In this document: positions 14,339 to 27,507 of the stretch, piece after piece
Position numbering within the stretch: position 1 is the stretch's first letter
How the letters are laid out: each line of letters opens with the position of its first letter
Made by a program: the position numbers and the translations under genes
Notes under the pieces: generated by a model
Seen by the model: the letters and a program-made list of their open reading frames with translations, nothing else
What the model was told of the DNA's origin: nothing
The model's database searches: none
Assembly: GCF_000002985.6 (NCBI RefSeq)
Contig: NC_003279.8
Span: 5,394,001 to 5,458,000 of the forward strand
Direction of reading: 5' to 3'
DNA from: Caenorhabditis elegans
Lineage: Eukaryota; Nematoda; Chromadorea; Rhabditida; Rhabditidae
DNA length: 64,000 nucleotides

Positions 14339-17300
14339 TTACCCCTGGAAACACGAAAACCGATGAATTTATATTGCAATTTATATAGGTTGTTTTCTTT
14401 TTTAATTACCAAATGAAGATGGAACGAAACGGGCTTTTGTGCGAAAATCGGGGGGAAAACGCATAAACTTTGATAAACTGTGACGGAGGGATTGATAAGA
14501 AAATGGGAGAAATAGGGAGAAGGGAGGGTAAACAAAATAAATGGTAGAAAACTGATAAACAATGGAAAAAATCTTCGAGAATGGAGGTATAGGCTAGAAT
14601 TGTAGAATGGACTGATAACAACTGATAGGAAATTGGAAGAACAAAAACAAGGAACGTTGGAGTTTAAATGAAAAATCACGGAGTGAGTTCAGAACGAATT
14701 TGACCGGATTGGCAGGCGAAATATCTAGAAACTCACTGAGGTTGCAAAATTCGTGTTTTTGGCGAAAAAACGTTTATTAAAAAATGTTCGTTTTTGGAAA
14801 AATAAATCGTCTCCAGCCCTGGTTGAAAACTACAGTACTCTTTAAAGGTGCACACCATTTCGAATGCGATCGCAATGAACACATTTTTGTATTTTCGAGA
14901 ACTGTCTCATCAAAGAGTATTTATGCCAGAATAATTTTCCAGTACTTTTGATTGTTTCTTTTTGATCAGAGAAATAATATATATAGATTCTTTTACAGAA
15001 GTCAACAAAAAATAAATGTTTTTTTGAAAAAAATACCAATTGTTCTCGAAAGTTGATATTGTTATTCGATATCAAGTTTTTTAGAAACTATTCAATATTT
15101 ATATTTTAATGTAAACTTCTTTAACTATTCGAATTGGCAAACTGTTTTCTTTTCAAACCATCGAAACGGTTCTGCAAAGAAAAGACACAGAAAAGAGGAA
15201 ACACTCACTGAAGAGAAAAATCGTCAAATTTCCGAATTAATTGCATCTAATTGACCTAAATAAAACAGAAGAGGAAGAGAGCTCAAGGTCTTTCCTTTTT
15301 TTCGAACTGTTTTTATTCTGCTGTAAGGATTGATACGATTATTGACTAAAAAGACAAAAGTATTGAGGGAGCACAATGCTTCCAATCAGATCTGACGAAT
15401 CTCGATTTTGTTTTCACTTTTTTTTGGTGTTTTGTTCGTTCTCAATACAGACAATCAGCTAACAGGAAATTGCCAATCAGGCAAAAGAAATGAAAAAAGA
15501 AAATTAATTGAACTTTGGAAACAAAACGACGAAAATGTTTTTTGTGCTTTTTTGTAAAAAACAATACAAGTAATGAAATACAGTTGGAACGAACGGAGGT
15601 GGTGGCTGAGCGAGAAAACAGAGTAAAATACGAGAGAGGCGAAGAAAACTACGAAGGCGATGGAGAAAAAGTGATGGTTGCACACAACAACATACATACT
15701 AACACTTGTGTGTACGTGTCAAGCAGGGTCTATATATGGGTGTGTTGTGGCGCTCAAACGAAGAAAAAAGAGGGAAATGAGGAGAATGGAGGAGCGCTCA
15801 TGGCCTAGGAATTGGATGGAATTAGGCCAGCGAGCATGGTAACTAGTTACCTTTTTTTCTTCTATTAGTCTTGCAGCTTCTAAAGTTTTTTTTTCGATTA
15901 AGTTATATTTACTTGTTGTGATCTTTTCAAGACTGGGCGGAGCTTATTCTCAACTAAATCCTCGCTTTTCAGAGCATCAAAGAGTATCAGAAACGCCACC
16001 TCCAGGAAAACTCTGATATTTGAAAATTGCATCGAGAAAGAAGAGATTACACAATTTTAAACTTTCAAAAAAATAGGGCATTTCTTTGTGAACAAACATA
16101 CAACGAAAGCATCGAGTCAATGGAACATTGATGGATTAGTTGCACATTGACGAGGACAAGAAAGTGATTTGATTATTTATAGATTATTATTTTGCAATCC
16201 TACTGTGAGACTGAAGAGATAAATGAAGAAAGAATGCTGTTGTGATCAACAATAACTGATGATATACTCTTAAAGTGAAAAATGAGAGCACTTTGGCTCG
16301 AAGCTCGAACGGATGAAATGAGAAACCGACAAAGCATCAGGTAGATCAAAGAGCTCGTTTCCGTCAATTAGTTGTCACTGCCAGTGAAATGTCAAGATAT
16401 TTTGATTGAATACATGTTTCCAGTTCACAGAAATTTTTCTAAGAAAATGAAAAACGAAAATTTTTAGTTATTCGGTTTGGCTCAAAACCCGGAAAAATGG
16501 ATCTATCCACCTCATTGAAAAGTTATAAAAAGAATATTAGCAACATAACTTAGCATACGTCATATTGAGTTATTCTTTTATGAATACGGAGCCATCAGTG
16601 GATTAACTTTTTTGTCTCGTGCAACATGAGCTTAGGGATATTGAAATAGATTTAAAAGATCTGTTTTTAGTGATGGATTTGAAAATATAAAAGAAAAAGG
16701 ACGCTAGAAATTGTATTCTAATCAAGAAATAAAGGAATTCAAAGCAATCAGTACTAATTAGTTGAATGAGAAGACAAAACAATCTTAAATTGGATCTGAC
16801 ATTGAAAGTTTTCATTGCAACAGCAAAAATAAGTGTCGGCTACTGAGGCAAATGACTTTTTTTTATTTTTATTGCCCTACAGCTAGGCGGGTTTCTCTTT
16901 TCTCAGTTGTTTACACACACAAATTGAGAAATCAGGTGGTATTAAGTGATGTTTATCTCTATCAATTGAGAGAAAATGAACACAAATTGCAGTGGTACAA
17001 TGTTTTATAACTCAATTTTGTTTTTTAATAGGAAATTTGAAAAAAATACTAGACTATTTACGTAAAGCTGTAAAAACGCAACATTTTTCAGGAAATCAGT
17101 CATCGGAAATTGCGTAGATTTGAAAATGTCTATGTGACGCCAAAGGAAATTCGTAAATATTATTTTTTAAAAGATTGTGGGAACCTAGTGATAAACTGAC
17201 GGAATTTAGTATTGCAAAATATGAAAAATAGGGCAGAAGACGGCGGGGGGCAGGCATCATAAAAGGAGCTCGTTCGCTTCAAAATAATAATCCGCAAAAA

Positions 17301-19126
17301 TAAGCTATCTACCCTTCTTTTTTATATTATATAGTCATAAAAATTAAATGGAGCGCTAACAAAATGTTAGGATTTCAAAAATGAATCTGTTCTGCTCGTT
17401 TTGACCCGTCAAAATTTGAATTTCGGCGCGAAAAGCTGAACTGGAGATTGTGAAGAACGAGGAGACGCAGAATGAGGGAGAGTTGGGTCGGGGAACATCT
17501 GGACAGCAGATGGAAATGAAAATGCTTAGAAGCCTTTAGAAGGAATTGCGAGAATATTATATGGATTGAGTTGGGAGCAAGTTGAGGGAAACGAGGCAAT
17601 TACTGGATTGGAATAAAAAATAAGGACGTATTGGCGAGGGAATTGAATAAAAAAAAATAATTTTGAAATATAATTCTAAAAATACTGACAATCTTAACAA
17701 AAATCAAGGAAAAAAGCGATTAGAACAAAGAAATTTGTTTCGAATTCGAAAGCAAAAAAGTTCTACCATAAACCACTTTCGCGTCGAGACCCATTAGAAT
17801 AATTCCATGTGTACCTTTAAGTGATATTACGGTAAATATTGATTCTTTCGAATGAGAATAGAATTAACTTTCGAAAGAAAGCTTTCCATAATTTTAGGAA
17901 CCCAATTTCTGTTTGAATTTCCGAATTCTGTTTGAAAAACTGTACACAAAAACATTTATATTTTTTATTCAGCTCTCAAGAACCCAATATAAAGAAAGGA
18001 GCGTATTTCAATTCGTTTCGCATTTTGTTTCGTCTTTTAACCGCTTTCGTGTCCCTCAAAATGACCTTTGACGGTCATCCTTCTCTTTTTTTTTCAAATA
18101 CTCTTTGTCAAAAGAGTCAAAGCCACTTTTTAAGATGAGTAGAAGACGTGGAAGCTAGAGAAAAGAGGAAGGGCATGACAGAGAATAACAAATTTGATTT
18201 GAAATCGAGAAAAAATACTTTGAGAGTGAAGAGTTAGCAATATACCAGGCAATTTTCATTAGAAAAGGGAAATATGACTAGAAAAGTGAGGAATAGATTT
18301 TTCAGTTTATTGACAGGTTTTTTTTCGAAAGTTCAAAACTCACGGTGAACTGTGGATTTATTGTGTTGAAGCCGTCAATATTTTGCAGATCGCAGAAACT
18401 GAAGAAAAAAAAATTATAATTCGAATTTTTCGCATAACTCATTTTCAAGAAAATTAGGGCGATGAAGAAACATAAGAACGAAAAAAAATTCTTAGCAAGA
18501 AAAAATGCCTTTCTTTCACACAAGAATGGCTAAAACGGGCGGAGCGTCGTTTCATCTAAGCTCTCTCACTTTTCAACGATTTCTAATGGCGAGTGCTCCG
18601 TTTTTGGTTGGTTGGGTGGTCAACAGAGAGGAGCGGCGGCGGCAAAAAAGGAATTGTTCTAAATCTCTCTGCTATGAGAACTCTCTAATTTCTCTCTTTT
18701 TTATGCGTTCTTTGACCGAAAACGAGGGAAAAAATGCGCTGAAAAATATTTTCAACTTCACGCAGAGGTCAGAGTGTCTCTTATATTCTCATTCTCCCTC
18801 GCCTGAGCCACCCTGACAACAACTAAAAGTTACCGTATTTAAAAAAAAAGGAATTCATTTTCATAAATCTAAAAATTTCAATAATTTTCTACTGATGAAA
18901 TTGACTGAATCTTAAAAAAACTGACTGTAAAAAAACAACAAAAAAGACGGCAACTAAATGAGAACTACAGGAATACAAAAAAACGGACGAAAATGCATAG
19001 AAAAAACAAAAAAAAACAAAAGAGTGCCAGAAACCAGAAAGTGGTTTAAAAACTGGTTTTACGACAATCCTACAGCTACAGAGAAATATGAAAAACAAGA
19101 AGGGAAACAATTTTTTCAGCAAAAAT
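14339..19126. other. Long upstream region of the FERM gene / downstream of coq-1
   Basis: Both flanking genes run leftward, so this 4.8 kb should contain the FERM promoter and possibly non-coding first exons. I see purine/pyrimidine-rich tracts (for example 15240-15300 and 18480-18800), a half-copy of the ACGGTACC-type repeat near 14831-14890, paired AGGCC/CCTAGG-type repeat fragments near 15803-15832 and one exon-like segment at 18344-18398. No open frame here has protein-like codon use that I trust. Confidence 0.5.
18344..18398 (-). other. Candidate 5' non-coding exon (FERM gene?)
   Basis: On the minus strand this 55-bp segment is flanked by a strong acceptor (T-rich tract then TTCTTCAG) and a perfect donor (GTGAGTTTT). 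It has no ATG in sense. It lies 4 kb upstream of the FERM start, which itself is preceded by an acceptor. A first or alternative 5' exon is therefore possible, but it could be chance. Confidence 0.3.
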
Positions 19127-21535
19127 TTAGAATTTTCGATCCGACTGTGACATGGCTAATTTGATTAAATGTTCCGTAGATTCATTGCGGTTGGGGAGGG
19201 ATGAAGCCTGAAAAGTTTAATTTTTTTTTTCTATGTTTCAGTTTAAAAAATTACCATTTCAACAGCTTTTTGTGAATATGAATCAATCAATCTTCGCGTT
19301 TTATCCATTCCATCCGAATTTACAACAATTTCCCGTGCTTTTTCAGCATCTCCATCATGCTTGAATTTTCGAAGAAGCATCGTATTGAGCTCAGGATATT
19401 GCTCGCAAGCGTATAGTACCGGAGCAGTGGCGAGACCTAAAATATAAAAAATTTGAAAATTATTTTTTCTTCTTTTGCAAAAACTTGAAACTATATTATT
19501 CGTTTTCTTCTCAAAAAAACTCGTGGCGAGACCCACTCAGAAAACCATTTAAAATGAAGTGCCAAATTTTTACGAAATATCGGTAATTCCATTCACCTAA
19601 TTTCAAATCAGCGGCCACAGGTTTTCCCATTTCATCAGCAGTCGCTATAAAATCAAGAAGATCGTCAGCAAGTTGGAAAGCGATTCCCAAATTTCGACCG
19701 TACTCGAACGCAATTTCATGAAGCTTCAAATCTGATCCATCTGAAAAAGGCCGATATGTTGCAAAGAAAATTGATGCAAAAACCACCTGCAAGAATAGCA
19801 GCAGACCGGCAACTACTGGCGAACAAACTGGCAGTTTTTCGATGAGTTTTTTCTATATAAGCCTTCATTCTGTCTACTGGTGTAGCATCTGTTGGAGTTG
19901 TTGACATTTGCATAAATTCACCCTAAAATATTATTTATTAGAAGAAAATTTGAAAATTTATAGCTGTATAAATATTCAAATTTCATTATAAATAAATAAA
20001 TAAATTGATTAAAACCTACTAAAACCAAATCTTCAATAATCGACGCCATAACTGAAATGATGTTGGGTTTTCCGATGGAGCAAAGAATCTGCGTGGCACG
20101 AGCAAGAATGAAATCTCCGACGAGCACTGACTGAAAATGTTTTTTAACATAAATTTAGAAGTTTTTATCCCTAAAAACTTCTTCTAAGTTTACAAGAGAA
20201 AAATTTATGCGCAAGAGGTTACTGTAGAGCGACCAAATTTTCGATTTTTCTGTTTGCCAGGTTTTCACAGTTTTTCTCCAAAAAATATAGTTTTAATCAA
20301 CATTTCTAAAATCTAAAAATAATTTTTTTGCAGAGAAAGCTGCTTTAAAAGCTGAAAATTTTGGAAAATTCAGCAAAAAAAGAATAAATTTGTCGGATTA
20401 CAGTATCCAATTTGTTTTGAAAATTCTTTATTTTTTATAGATCGTGATATGTTATATTCAAGATTAAAATTTTGTTTTAATTTCAAAAAATCTACCATTT
20501 TATTTCCCCAAACAGCATTGACACTAGCTGATCCACGCCTTGTATTCGCCTCATCAATGACGTCATCGTGCACTAGAGACGCTGTATGGATCATTTCGGC
20601 TGTAAATTTCTTTATTTCTCTTTTCCGACTATTCATAGTCTTACCAATCATTCCTATTTTGTACTGATTTTGACATACTGATAAATGAGCGGCGATCCCT
20701 GATCGTTCTGTTGACAACATTGCCAGGTACTCTTCTCTGCAAAAAAACTTTTTTTCGTTTTTGATCAGTAAACATTTTATTAGTGAACATCAATACGGGC
20801 TGCCAAACTCCATTAGACTAACTACTGTTAGAATTGTACTACGACATGTGAAAAGTTAAATTGAAAATTGTTTTGAAAAGTTCATGGTATGTAGTCATTT
20901 CAGCACCATAGGAATATTTTAAAATTAGTTTCATTTTCATCAATATGAAGTTATGCCAAAAATAGCAAAATCATTTTCTCCTGTGCACTATCTACGTAAA
21001 TCAGACTGCTCTTCTTTTTCAGATATAAAAAGTTTTCCATGTAATAAACTTACGAAATTGAACGATTCGCTGCGGAATTACAAGCATTTCCCATAAGAAG
21101 CGATACAGTCGGCCGTAACATTTTTCCACCCTGAAATTTTCAATGTCTATGAGTTGGAAAAATATATTTTTAGAAACCTGTTGAAAATAATAATGTGTCA
21201 TTCGTCCTAAATTCGATGTAACATTCAAGTCTGCTAGATTTTCAACGGCACCCGATTCATCCTGTGGTATTAGTTGTACCATTATATCGTTCTGAAATTT
21301 CAGTTTTTTGGTTAAACTTTTATTGAATTTAGTGAATTATAAACCTGCATTTGTCTAACATGTTCCTGCACGAAAGCTGTTGAAGCAACACTATTATCTG
21401 ATGAGGATGTAGATGTTGATGTGGCTGCCATTGAACATTTTCTGCAATTTTTTTTTGAATTTCGGAAATTTAAAATTTCAAAAGTTGTTACCTGAACTGC
21501 CTTGCGACAATATTGATTTTCGGTAGAACACCCAT
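19127..21535 (-). CDS. coq-1: Trans-polyprenyl diphosphate synthase (ubiquinone side-chain synthesis)
   Basis: A chain of exons gives a protein of roughly 390 residues. It starts [14 protein letters not shown] at 21535, a basic, non-acidic N-terminus fitting a mitochondrial targeting peptide, and ends SQSDRKF at 19127. All hallmarks of long-chain E-isoprenyl synthases are present: GGKMLRP, the first Asp-rich motif in [13 protein letters not shown] followed by [47 protein letters not shown] and the second Asp-rich motif [10 protein letters not shown]. One intron splitting the segment just before the first Asp-rich motif is only 45 nt (20600-20644); ignoring it gives a misleading extra 15 residues. 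The family extends farnesyl diphosphate with isopentenyl units to make the nonaprenyl tail of ubiquinone-9 in worms. Downstream of ATG the second exon is Ser/Thr-rich. Confidence 0.93.
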
Positions 21536-23104
21536 AATTATCTTCTATTCTTGATTCTTTATACCAGTTTTTGTTTCTTTCAGTGCTCAAAAACTAGTTT
21601 CACCGGCGGCTCATGTGGGTTTAGGAGGTCTGAAAGTGAATGAAGATAAGTTTTTTGAAAAGTGAATGATGCAAATTGAGGCTTCTGAGAATGCCAAAAG
21701 AGTCATTGATAACAGATATAACTGTCCATTCAGGAGAGGAAACAGCTGATAATTGAAATTCGCATTAAAGATGTGATTGACGTGATTAAAAGTAAAAAGG
21801 AGTATAGTTATAACCGAGAATTTTGAATAAATTATATTATTATAGCCTAAACACTTTGAAAATGCCAATGAAAATTTTGGAGTAATTTTGAGAGGAACTT
21901 TATTTTAATAATATCTCTGATTTTTTTTCAATGTTAGATTGGTAAATAATTTTTTGGATTAGAAAAGAAAATATAGAAACCAGGAACTAGTTTTTATATT
22001 TTTTTTATTTGCCAAATTTTGAATTGAATTCAATTTTATATACACTGATTGATTCAAGCAACCAGTGTACTTCTCAAGATTTTACAGTTTTCGACCATTT
22101 TCACTAATTATTGCATCAATTGGCATTTATATCACCAATTTATCTCTTATTTATAGTATGTTATCTGAAAACCATACGTCCATTTTTAAATATTGTTAAA
22201 TACTTTAAATATTAGAGAATCATTATTTTCAACTAGAGATTCACAGAAGTCTCTCCGAATACAGTTTATTCGGAAAAATAAAAATAAATTAGTTGTTGTA
22301 TAAAGGTGATCAGAAAGATGGAAAATGAATGTAGCCTCCCACTTTTCCCCTTTTCACCGCCGAAGATCGCTTCTCTTTTTCTCTGTGCTCTCTCTTTCTT
22401 ACGCACTTCGTCCCTATCTCAGTGTTCTTTGAATTCTCTTTTCTCTAGCAAAAAAGAATATATTTTTTATCAAATTTTGTTTCTTTCTCTCTTTGGTTCG
22501 AGTTTATCGAGAATAAAGAAGATCGATAGATAATTTTCAAAAGGAACAAATAAAAATATTTGTGAAAAATTTGGTCAATCACCTTTGACAAGTAGATGAA
22601 TCGGATTGAATCCATTTAACCGCCAAAACAAAAAGGTTATTGAAGAAATAGAAAGAATAAATATATTCATTCGTTTCTGTTAACATTGTTGATTGTTTTT
22701 GAATTTAAGATTCAAAAAATTTTTGAAATAAAATTGAATCTAAAAACAAAAAAAAGACAGGGATAGAGACATGGGAAAACGAAGAATAAAACCGCGCATC
22801 ACAGACAGGAATTGACTAAAACTTTCAGAGAGATGAATAGGAAAGAAATGGATTTTGATTGGCAAAAGAACAACAATCCGATGGAATAACATAGTAATGT
22901 ATAGTTTTTTGTGGAAATCGGGGATTAAATAGTTGTGTGTGGGGGGACCTCGTAGAAACCAAGAAATAAAACCAAAACCAATGGAAAATTGACCGAATAA
23001 AACTGAAAATTAAAAAAAAAGAACACCAGAGAAATGCAAAACAAGGCCATGTTGCAATTGTGATATAAAGCTCTGTTATAAACAAAAATGAAAAATCAAA
23101 GAAA
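21536..23104. other. Intergenic: coq-1 upstream / ERp44 downstream
   Basis: This 1.57 kb lies between the coq-1 start and the ERp44 stop, both on the minus strand. It contains AT-rich DNA and a pyrimidine-rich block with CTCTCT/TTCTTT runs at about 22340-22500. No frame with convincing coding character is seen. The coq-1 promoter should lie just above 21535. Confidence 0.5.
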
Positions 23105-26099
23105 TTAAAGTTCCGTTTTGTCAAGAATTGTGTATCTCGAAGAAGCAGGCTTCAACTTCTCGAATGTAGACGGTGGTGGCTCAGTGTCCGGTGCTTGATT
23201 TCCAGTCTGAAATGTCTTACGAAAATTGTAAATATGGTCTTTGGAAATAAGTACTGCAATTTTTTCAATAAAAATACGGTACCGAATCTCGAAAAGGCAA
23301 ATTTTTGAAAAATACAAAAGGTGCGCGCCTTTAAAGAGTACTGTAATTTCAAGATTTATTTTTTCTTGAATTTTTTATTGACTTTTCGATCAGAAAAGGA
23401 AATTTATTTTAAAAAAAAATCAGATATAACAATAATTTTTTAATAATTTTTTTCAAATCGAGAAAAAAAAAGAAAAATCAATAAAAAACCGCAGCAACTA
23501 ATTTTAAATTACAGTAATCTTTAAAGGCGCATACCTTTTCACATTTGACAAAAATTTGTCGTTTCGAGACCCGTTTACCGTATTTTTGACGGAAAAAGCA
23601 CAACATTTCGCGTCTGGGAAAAATATTTAGAAAAAATCATCCCAACCATAATTTTTTTTAAATCTTCTAATAATTCGGAGTTTTTTTTTCAATTTTCAGT
23701 TAAAGCTTCATTTATTTTGTTTTTTTTTCATAGAAAATTCCCAATTTGAGGGATTTTCCGTCCTGAAAATCTCATGAAATTTGTAATTTTACATTTTTCA
23801 AGGATTTTTAGAGACTTTTTTAAAGGTGGTATAGAAAAAAGTCTGGTTCAGATAATAAAAAAAAATTCGTTTACTAACTTTTCAATAAATTTCATAAAAA
23901 TTTCAAAAACCAAAAAACTCCCAAAAAGTGACACTTACCACTGGATCTGGACCATGGTGGAATTCGCGATGAAGCTTTCCGCTGTGCAGATCGAGCACGA
24001 ATTCGCGGAGTTTTCCGGGGACGCTGAAATAATTTTGTTTGTTTATATAATCCATTTTCCAGATCTTACTTGACATCTTCGAAATTCTTGAATAAATACA
24101 TATGTCGGAAAGAATCAATTGCAATGACTGGAAGATCGGATTCCGATTTACCCAAGTGACTGAGTGGATGCTTGAAGATTGTTCCATCACCGACCAAGCA
24201 GTTAATTGCTGAAATTATTCATTTTAAAATCTAAAAAAACTCGAATAAAATACCTTTTCTCTGATCAGGAAGTTCTCGAACAATTGCATCAGTGAAGATC
24301 TTCTCACTGACTTTATCATCAGATTTCTTGAAAAGAATCATAAATGGAAGTCCTTCTTCAGTCAATTCTTCTGCATTTTGGAATGTGATTTCACGAACTA
24401 ATGGCACACATTTGTCAGCAACCCATTGTCTGAAAATTTAATTTTACAATAATTATTTTTTTTACAGTCTCCTCGGCTCGAAATTGGTTCCTTGCCCCTT
24501 TTTAAATTTTATCGAGTTTTTTTTTGTCGAAAATTGGTTAACCTTTGTTTTTTCTTAACAAAAAAAAAGTTTTAATATTTTGAAACATGAGATATTTTTT
24601 AAAGATATTTTTTTGTATTTTTAAAAAAGATTTGTGAAGAAATTAAATTATTTTTAACCCAAAAAACCGAACAGAAAATGTTTTTTTTTGGTGATAGCTC
24701 TTTTTTAGAACGCGTGGGAATTTAAGAAATCACCGAAAAAGCTTAAATTTGGGTTTTTTCTTCAGCTTTTCATTTTTTCAGGTTCAATGTGAGAATATTT
24801 TTCAAGTAAGACAAACTACCATTGCGATGAGAAAAACTAAATTTTTCATAACTTTTACTAACTTGAGATATTCATAAGTGGCAAAATCTCCAGAGAATGG
24901 AATCTGTGCTGGATTCACAGCCTTATTAGATGGCTGGAAAACGAGTTTCGGTGGTTGACCAGCAGCCGGTGCCTCTCCAGGGAAGTTCAAATCTCCGATT
25001 CCAACCATAAATTCACATTCATCACGATAAAACATTGCCACGTTCATGAGATTCTTGTACTCGACACTGTTTTCATCATGGAAATATCCAATAAATGTGT
25101 TCTTTTCTGGCTGAAAAATATACTTTTTTAGTTTTGAAACCTTCTTTTTGCCACAATAGAAAATTTATTTTGGTTTTTCAAATATTTTCAGTGAAACTCA
25201 CATTATGCGCAGCTTGAAGTGCATTTTTCTCAATAAACTTCTTCACTGTAACTTCCATTTGTTTATTGATGAATTCGCTAAGAGCCTCCACGGATCGGGA
25301 ACTTCTGAAATTCAAAATTTAAAATAATTTTTTTGAAAAAAATAAGTGTATCGTCAATAAAAAAAGTTGTGTAAAATTGCAGCCTATAGTGCTAAAATGT
25401 CCTAATATCATAGTAAAACAAATTTTTGAAATATCTTAATTTTTAGTTTCACATATTATAATTTTGGAATTTGACCAAAAAAAATTTTCTCAGAGTGTAG
25501 AGGTGTAGAGGAGGAGAAGGAGGAGGTGTAGAGGTTAGAACTCTGCACATTTATTAAAAGTTCGACAGTTTGCCAAATCTTTATAAGAAAATTTTTGAAC
25601 AAAATTATAAATTTTTATATATTTTTATTAACTTTAAATTTAAAAAAAAAACAAATTAAAATTAAGCAACTAACCTGTACTCTCTTTTCGCGGCTTCTCC
25701 ATTTCTGAACAACTTCAGAGTTGGATATTTATTAACATGATATTTTGTGGCAATGTCGTCTGAATTTCATAAAAATAAATGAATTATTCCAATTTATTAC
25801 TCACTGTTCTTATCAGCATCCACTGAAGCCCACATAATCTTGCCCGGAGCCGCATCTTTGAACTTTTCCGAAGCTTCCAAGAAAATGGGTTTCAACATCT
25901 GCGAGAAGCGGCACCAATCTGCGTAGAAATTCACGAAAACGAGTTCATTTGCTTCTGAAACATGATAATTAGCATATTTTCCATAGATAGTTGAAGACAG
26001 CTCACGAATAGTTTGCTCGAAGTTTTGTGATGTCAATGAAACAACTTCAGCATTCAGTAGAGCCGGACAGAATAGAAGTAGGGATAACCACCGCAGCAT
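23105..26099 (-). CDS. ERp44-like ER thioredoxin-family protein ending KTEL
   Basis: Eight exons can be read: 26099-25805, 25759-25675, about 25303-25201, 25111-24863, 24431-24254, 24209-24071, 24024-23938 and 23208-23105. The N-terminus MLRWLSLLLFCPALLNA is a signal peptide. The first thioredoxin domain has FVNFYADWCRFSQMLKP, where the active site is CRFS, a single catalytic cysteine as in ERp44, and the cis-proline segment KYPTLKLFRNG. Two further thioredoxin-fold regions follow (for example GLPFMILFKKSDD). The last four residues are KTEL, an ER-retrieval-type tail. By family knowledge ERp44 retains Ero1 and incompletely assembled secretory proteins by mixed disulfides and cycles between ER and Golgi. 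The last intron carries a palindromic repeat. C. elegans has more than one ERp44 homologue and I do not assign the symbol. Confidence 0.9.
23268..23590. repeat. Palindromic repeat in the last ERp44 intron
   Basis: Arms at about 23268-23350 and 23505-23590 are inverted copies, with AATACGGTACCGAATCTCGA and GCGCGCCTTTAAAGAGTACTGTAATTTC in one and AAATTACAGTAATCTTTAAAGGCGC ... TTTACCGTATTTT in the other. The loop is about 150 bp of AT-rich DNA. It is the same family as 11017-11240. Confidence 0.6.
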
Positions 26100-27507
26100 T
26101 TCTGAAATTTTTGTTATTCGATTTGAGAATTTATAGGGAATTTAAAAATGTTTAAGGCAAATGTTAAGAACATTTAAATGATTTTCCAGCTGTAAAAAGT
26201 ATGCTTATCAACCGATCTATAGGAAAACAAAAAGTTCAAGAGTTTCTTGATTGGTCTGTTTCAAAACGAATGTTTTTGATTGGTTGTAAACGCATATTCA
26301 TCATCAGTTAGTTTAGTGCGGAAAATGGCGTTTTGCAGGGTTTAGAAAGGGTAAGACGTTGTAAAACATTTCTCAAAACATAAAAATCAATGTCTGAATG
26401 CAGCATATTCAAATTTAAAAGAACGGCAAAAGACACGTGTACTTTTTGGCCAGCATTGGTCACACAAACCGCCCGGGGTATTAAAAATAGTGGAAAAAGT
26501 GTTGAATTATAAGAGACACAGACGCTGAATCAGAAGAGGCGCAGGGTGAGTGAGTGAGCACACGGAAAAGAGCAAACGAAAAGTGGAGAAAAAGCTGACT
26601 GGCGATGAGAATTGGGCGTGGATGGGGCAGCTTTACAAACGATTTTTCATGAGAATACTGTGTGCTTGTATCTCTCTGAGAGCATGTGCCATTCCGTGCT
26701 GATCACCGAGATTCACTTCTTCTTTCAAAACCGAAAAATATAAATTTTTGTTCGAATTTAAAAAAATCAAAACCTTTTTTTTTTGGTTAAAACTGAACAT
26801 CGAAAAAAAAAACGTTTTGGGGTTTATTTTCTCAAAAATAGTGAAGGTGCAGGTTCTTGTGAGAAATTTGTCAGAAAAACTTGTTGTTGCAGTGTTTTCA
26901 GATTTTTTTAAACCAAATTTTTCGTTTATTAAAAAATTGAAGTATGGAAAATTTTTTTTTCAAAATCTTTAGTGGTTTTTAACCGACAAAAAATGTTTTT
27001 AAAAATAAAAAAAAACAATTCTAGAAAATATCTGGAAAAATGAAGAATAGTTCAATATTTAATGTTGATTTTAATGAGACATGATTAAATAGAGAAATAC
27101 CCTAAAAAATTAAATTTTAAATACTTTCGAAAGCGAAAAGCAGACATTTTTTTGAGATTTTTATTTCAAAATTTCAAAACTTTGGGTTTCGTTGCCAACT
27201 TTTTCAAAATATTATTTTAACAACAAAAATTATATTTTCAAATTTCAAATAAATTGCTGGGGATATCCACCATAACGAAAAAACTGATTATAATTGAATT
27301 ATTTTTTAAAAAATTTGTTTTTCATTTAAAGAATTACAGGAAATGTAAAATTGAGAAAATAATGAGAAAATGGTCTCAATTAAACTTTCACCGTAAAGAA
27401 AACATATAAAATTAACAACAACGAACATTTCAGGTGACACTTCAAAGAGAGAAAACCAACAATAAAGTTTTTTTAAAAAATCAACAAAAAATTAACAATT
27501 CTTCCAA
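26100..27507. other. Intergenic: ERp44 upstream / UTP14 downstream
   Basis: The 1.4 kb contains the likely ERp44 promoter. A palindromic CACGTG lies at 26434-26439 and an ATTGG (CCAAT on the minus strand) at 26455-26459, about 335-360 bp above the ERp44 ATG. The rest (26740-27480) is AT-rich with no supported gene; the 74-codon plus frame at 26748 is low-complexity Phe/Lys. Confidence 0.45.

Noticed and set aside
14146-14679. 177-codon minus frame over the FERM gene start
   Set aside because: Reads through an intron and 5' region; the FERM exons use a different frame and good splice sites.
15515-15808. 97-codon plus frame
   Set aside because: Lies in AG-rich intergenic sequence with no splice structure or domain.
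22306-22533. 75-codon plus frame rich in Ser/Leu/Phe
   Set aside because: Arises from a CT-rich tract; no supporting signals.
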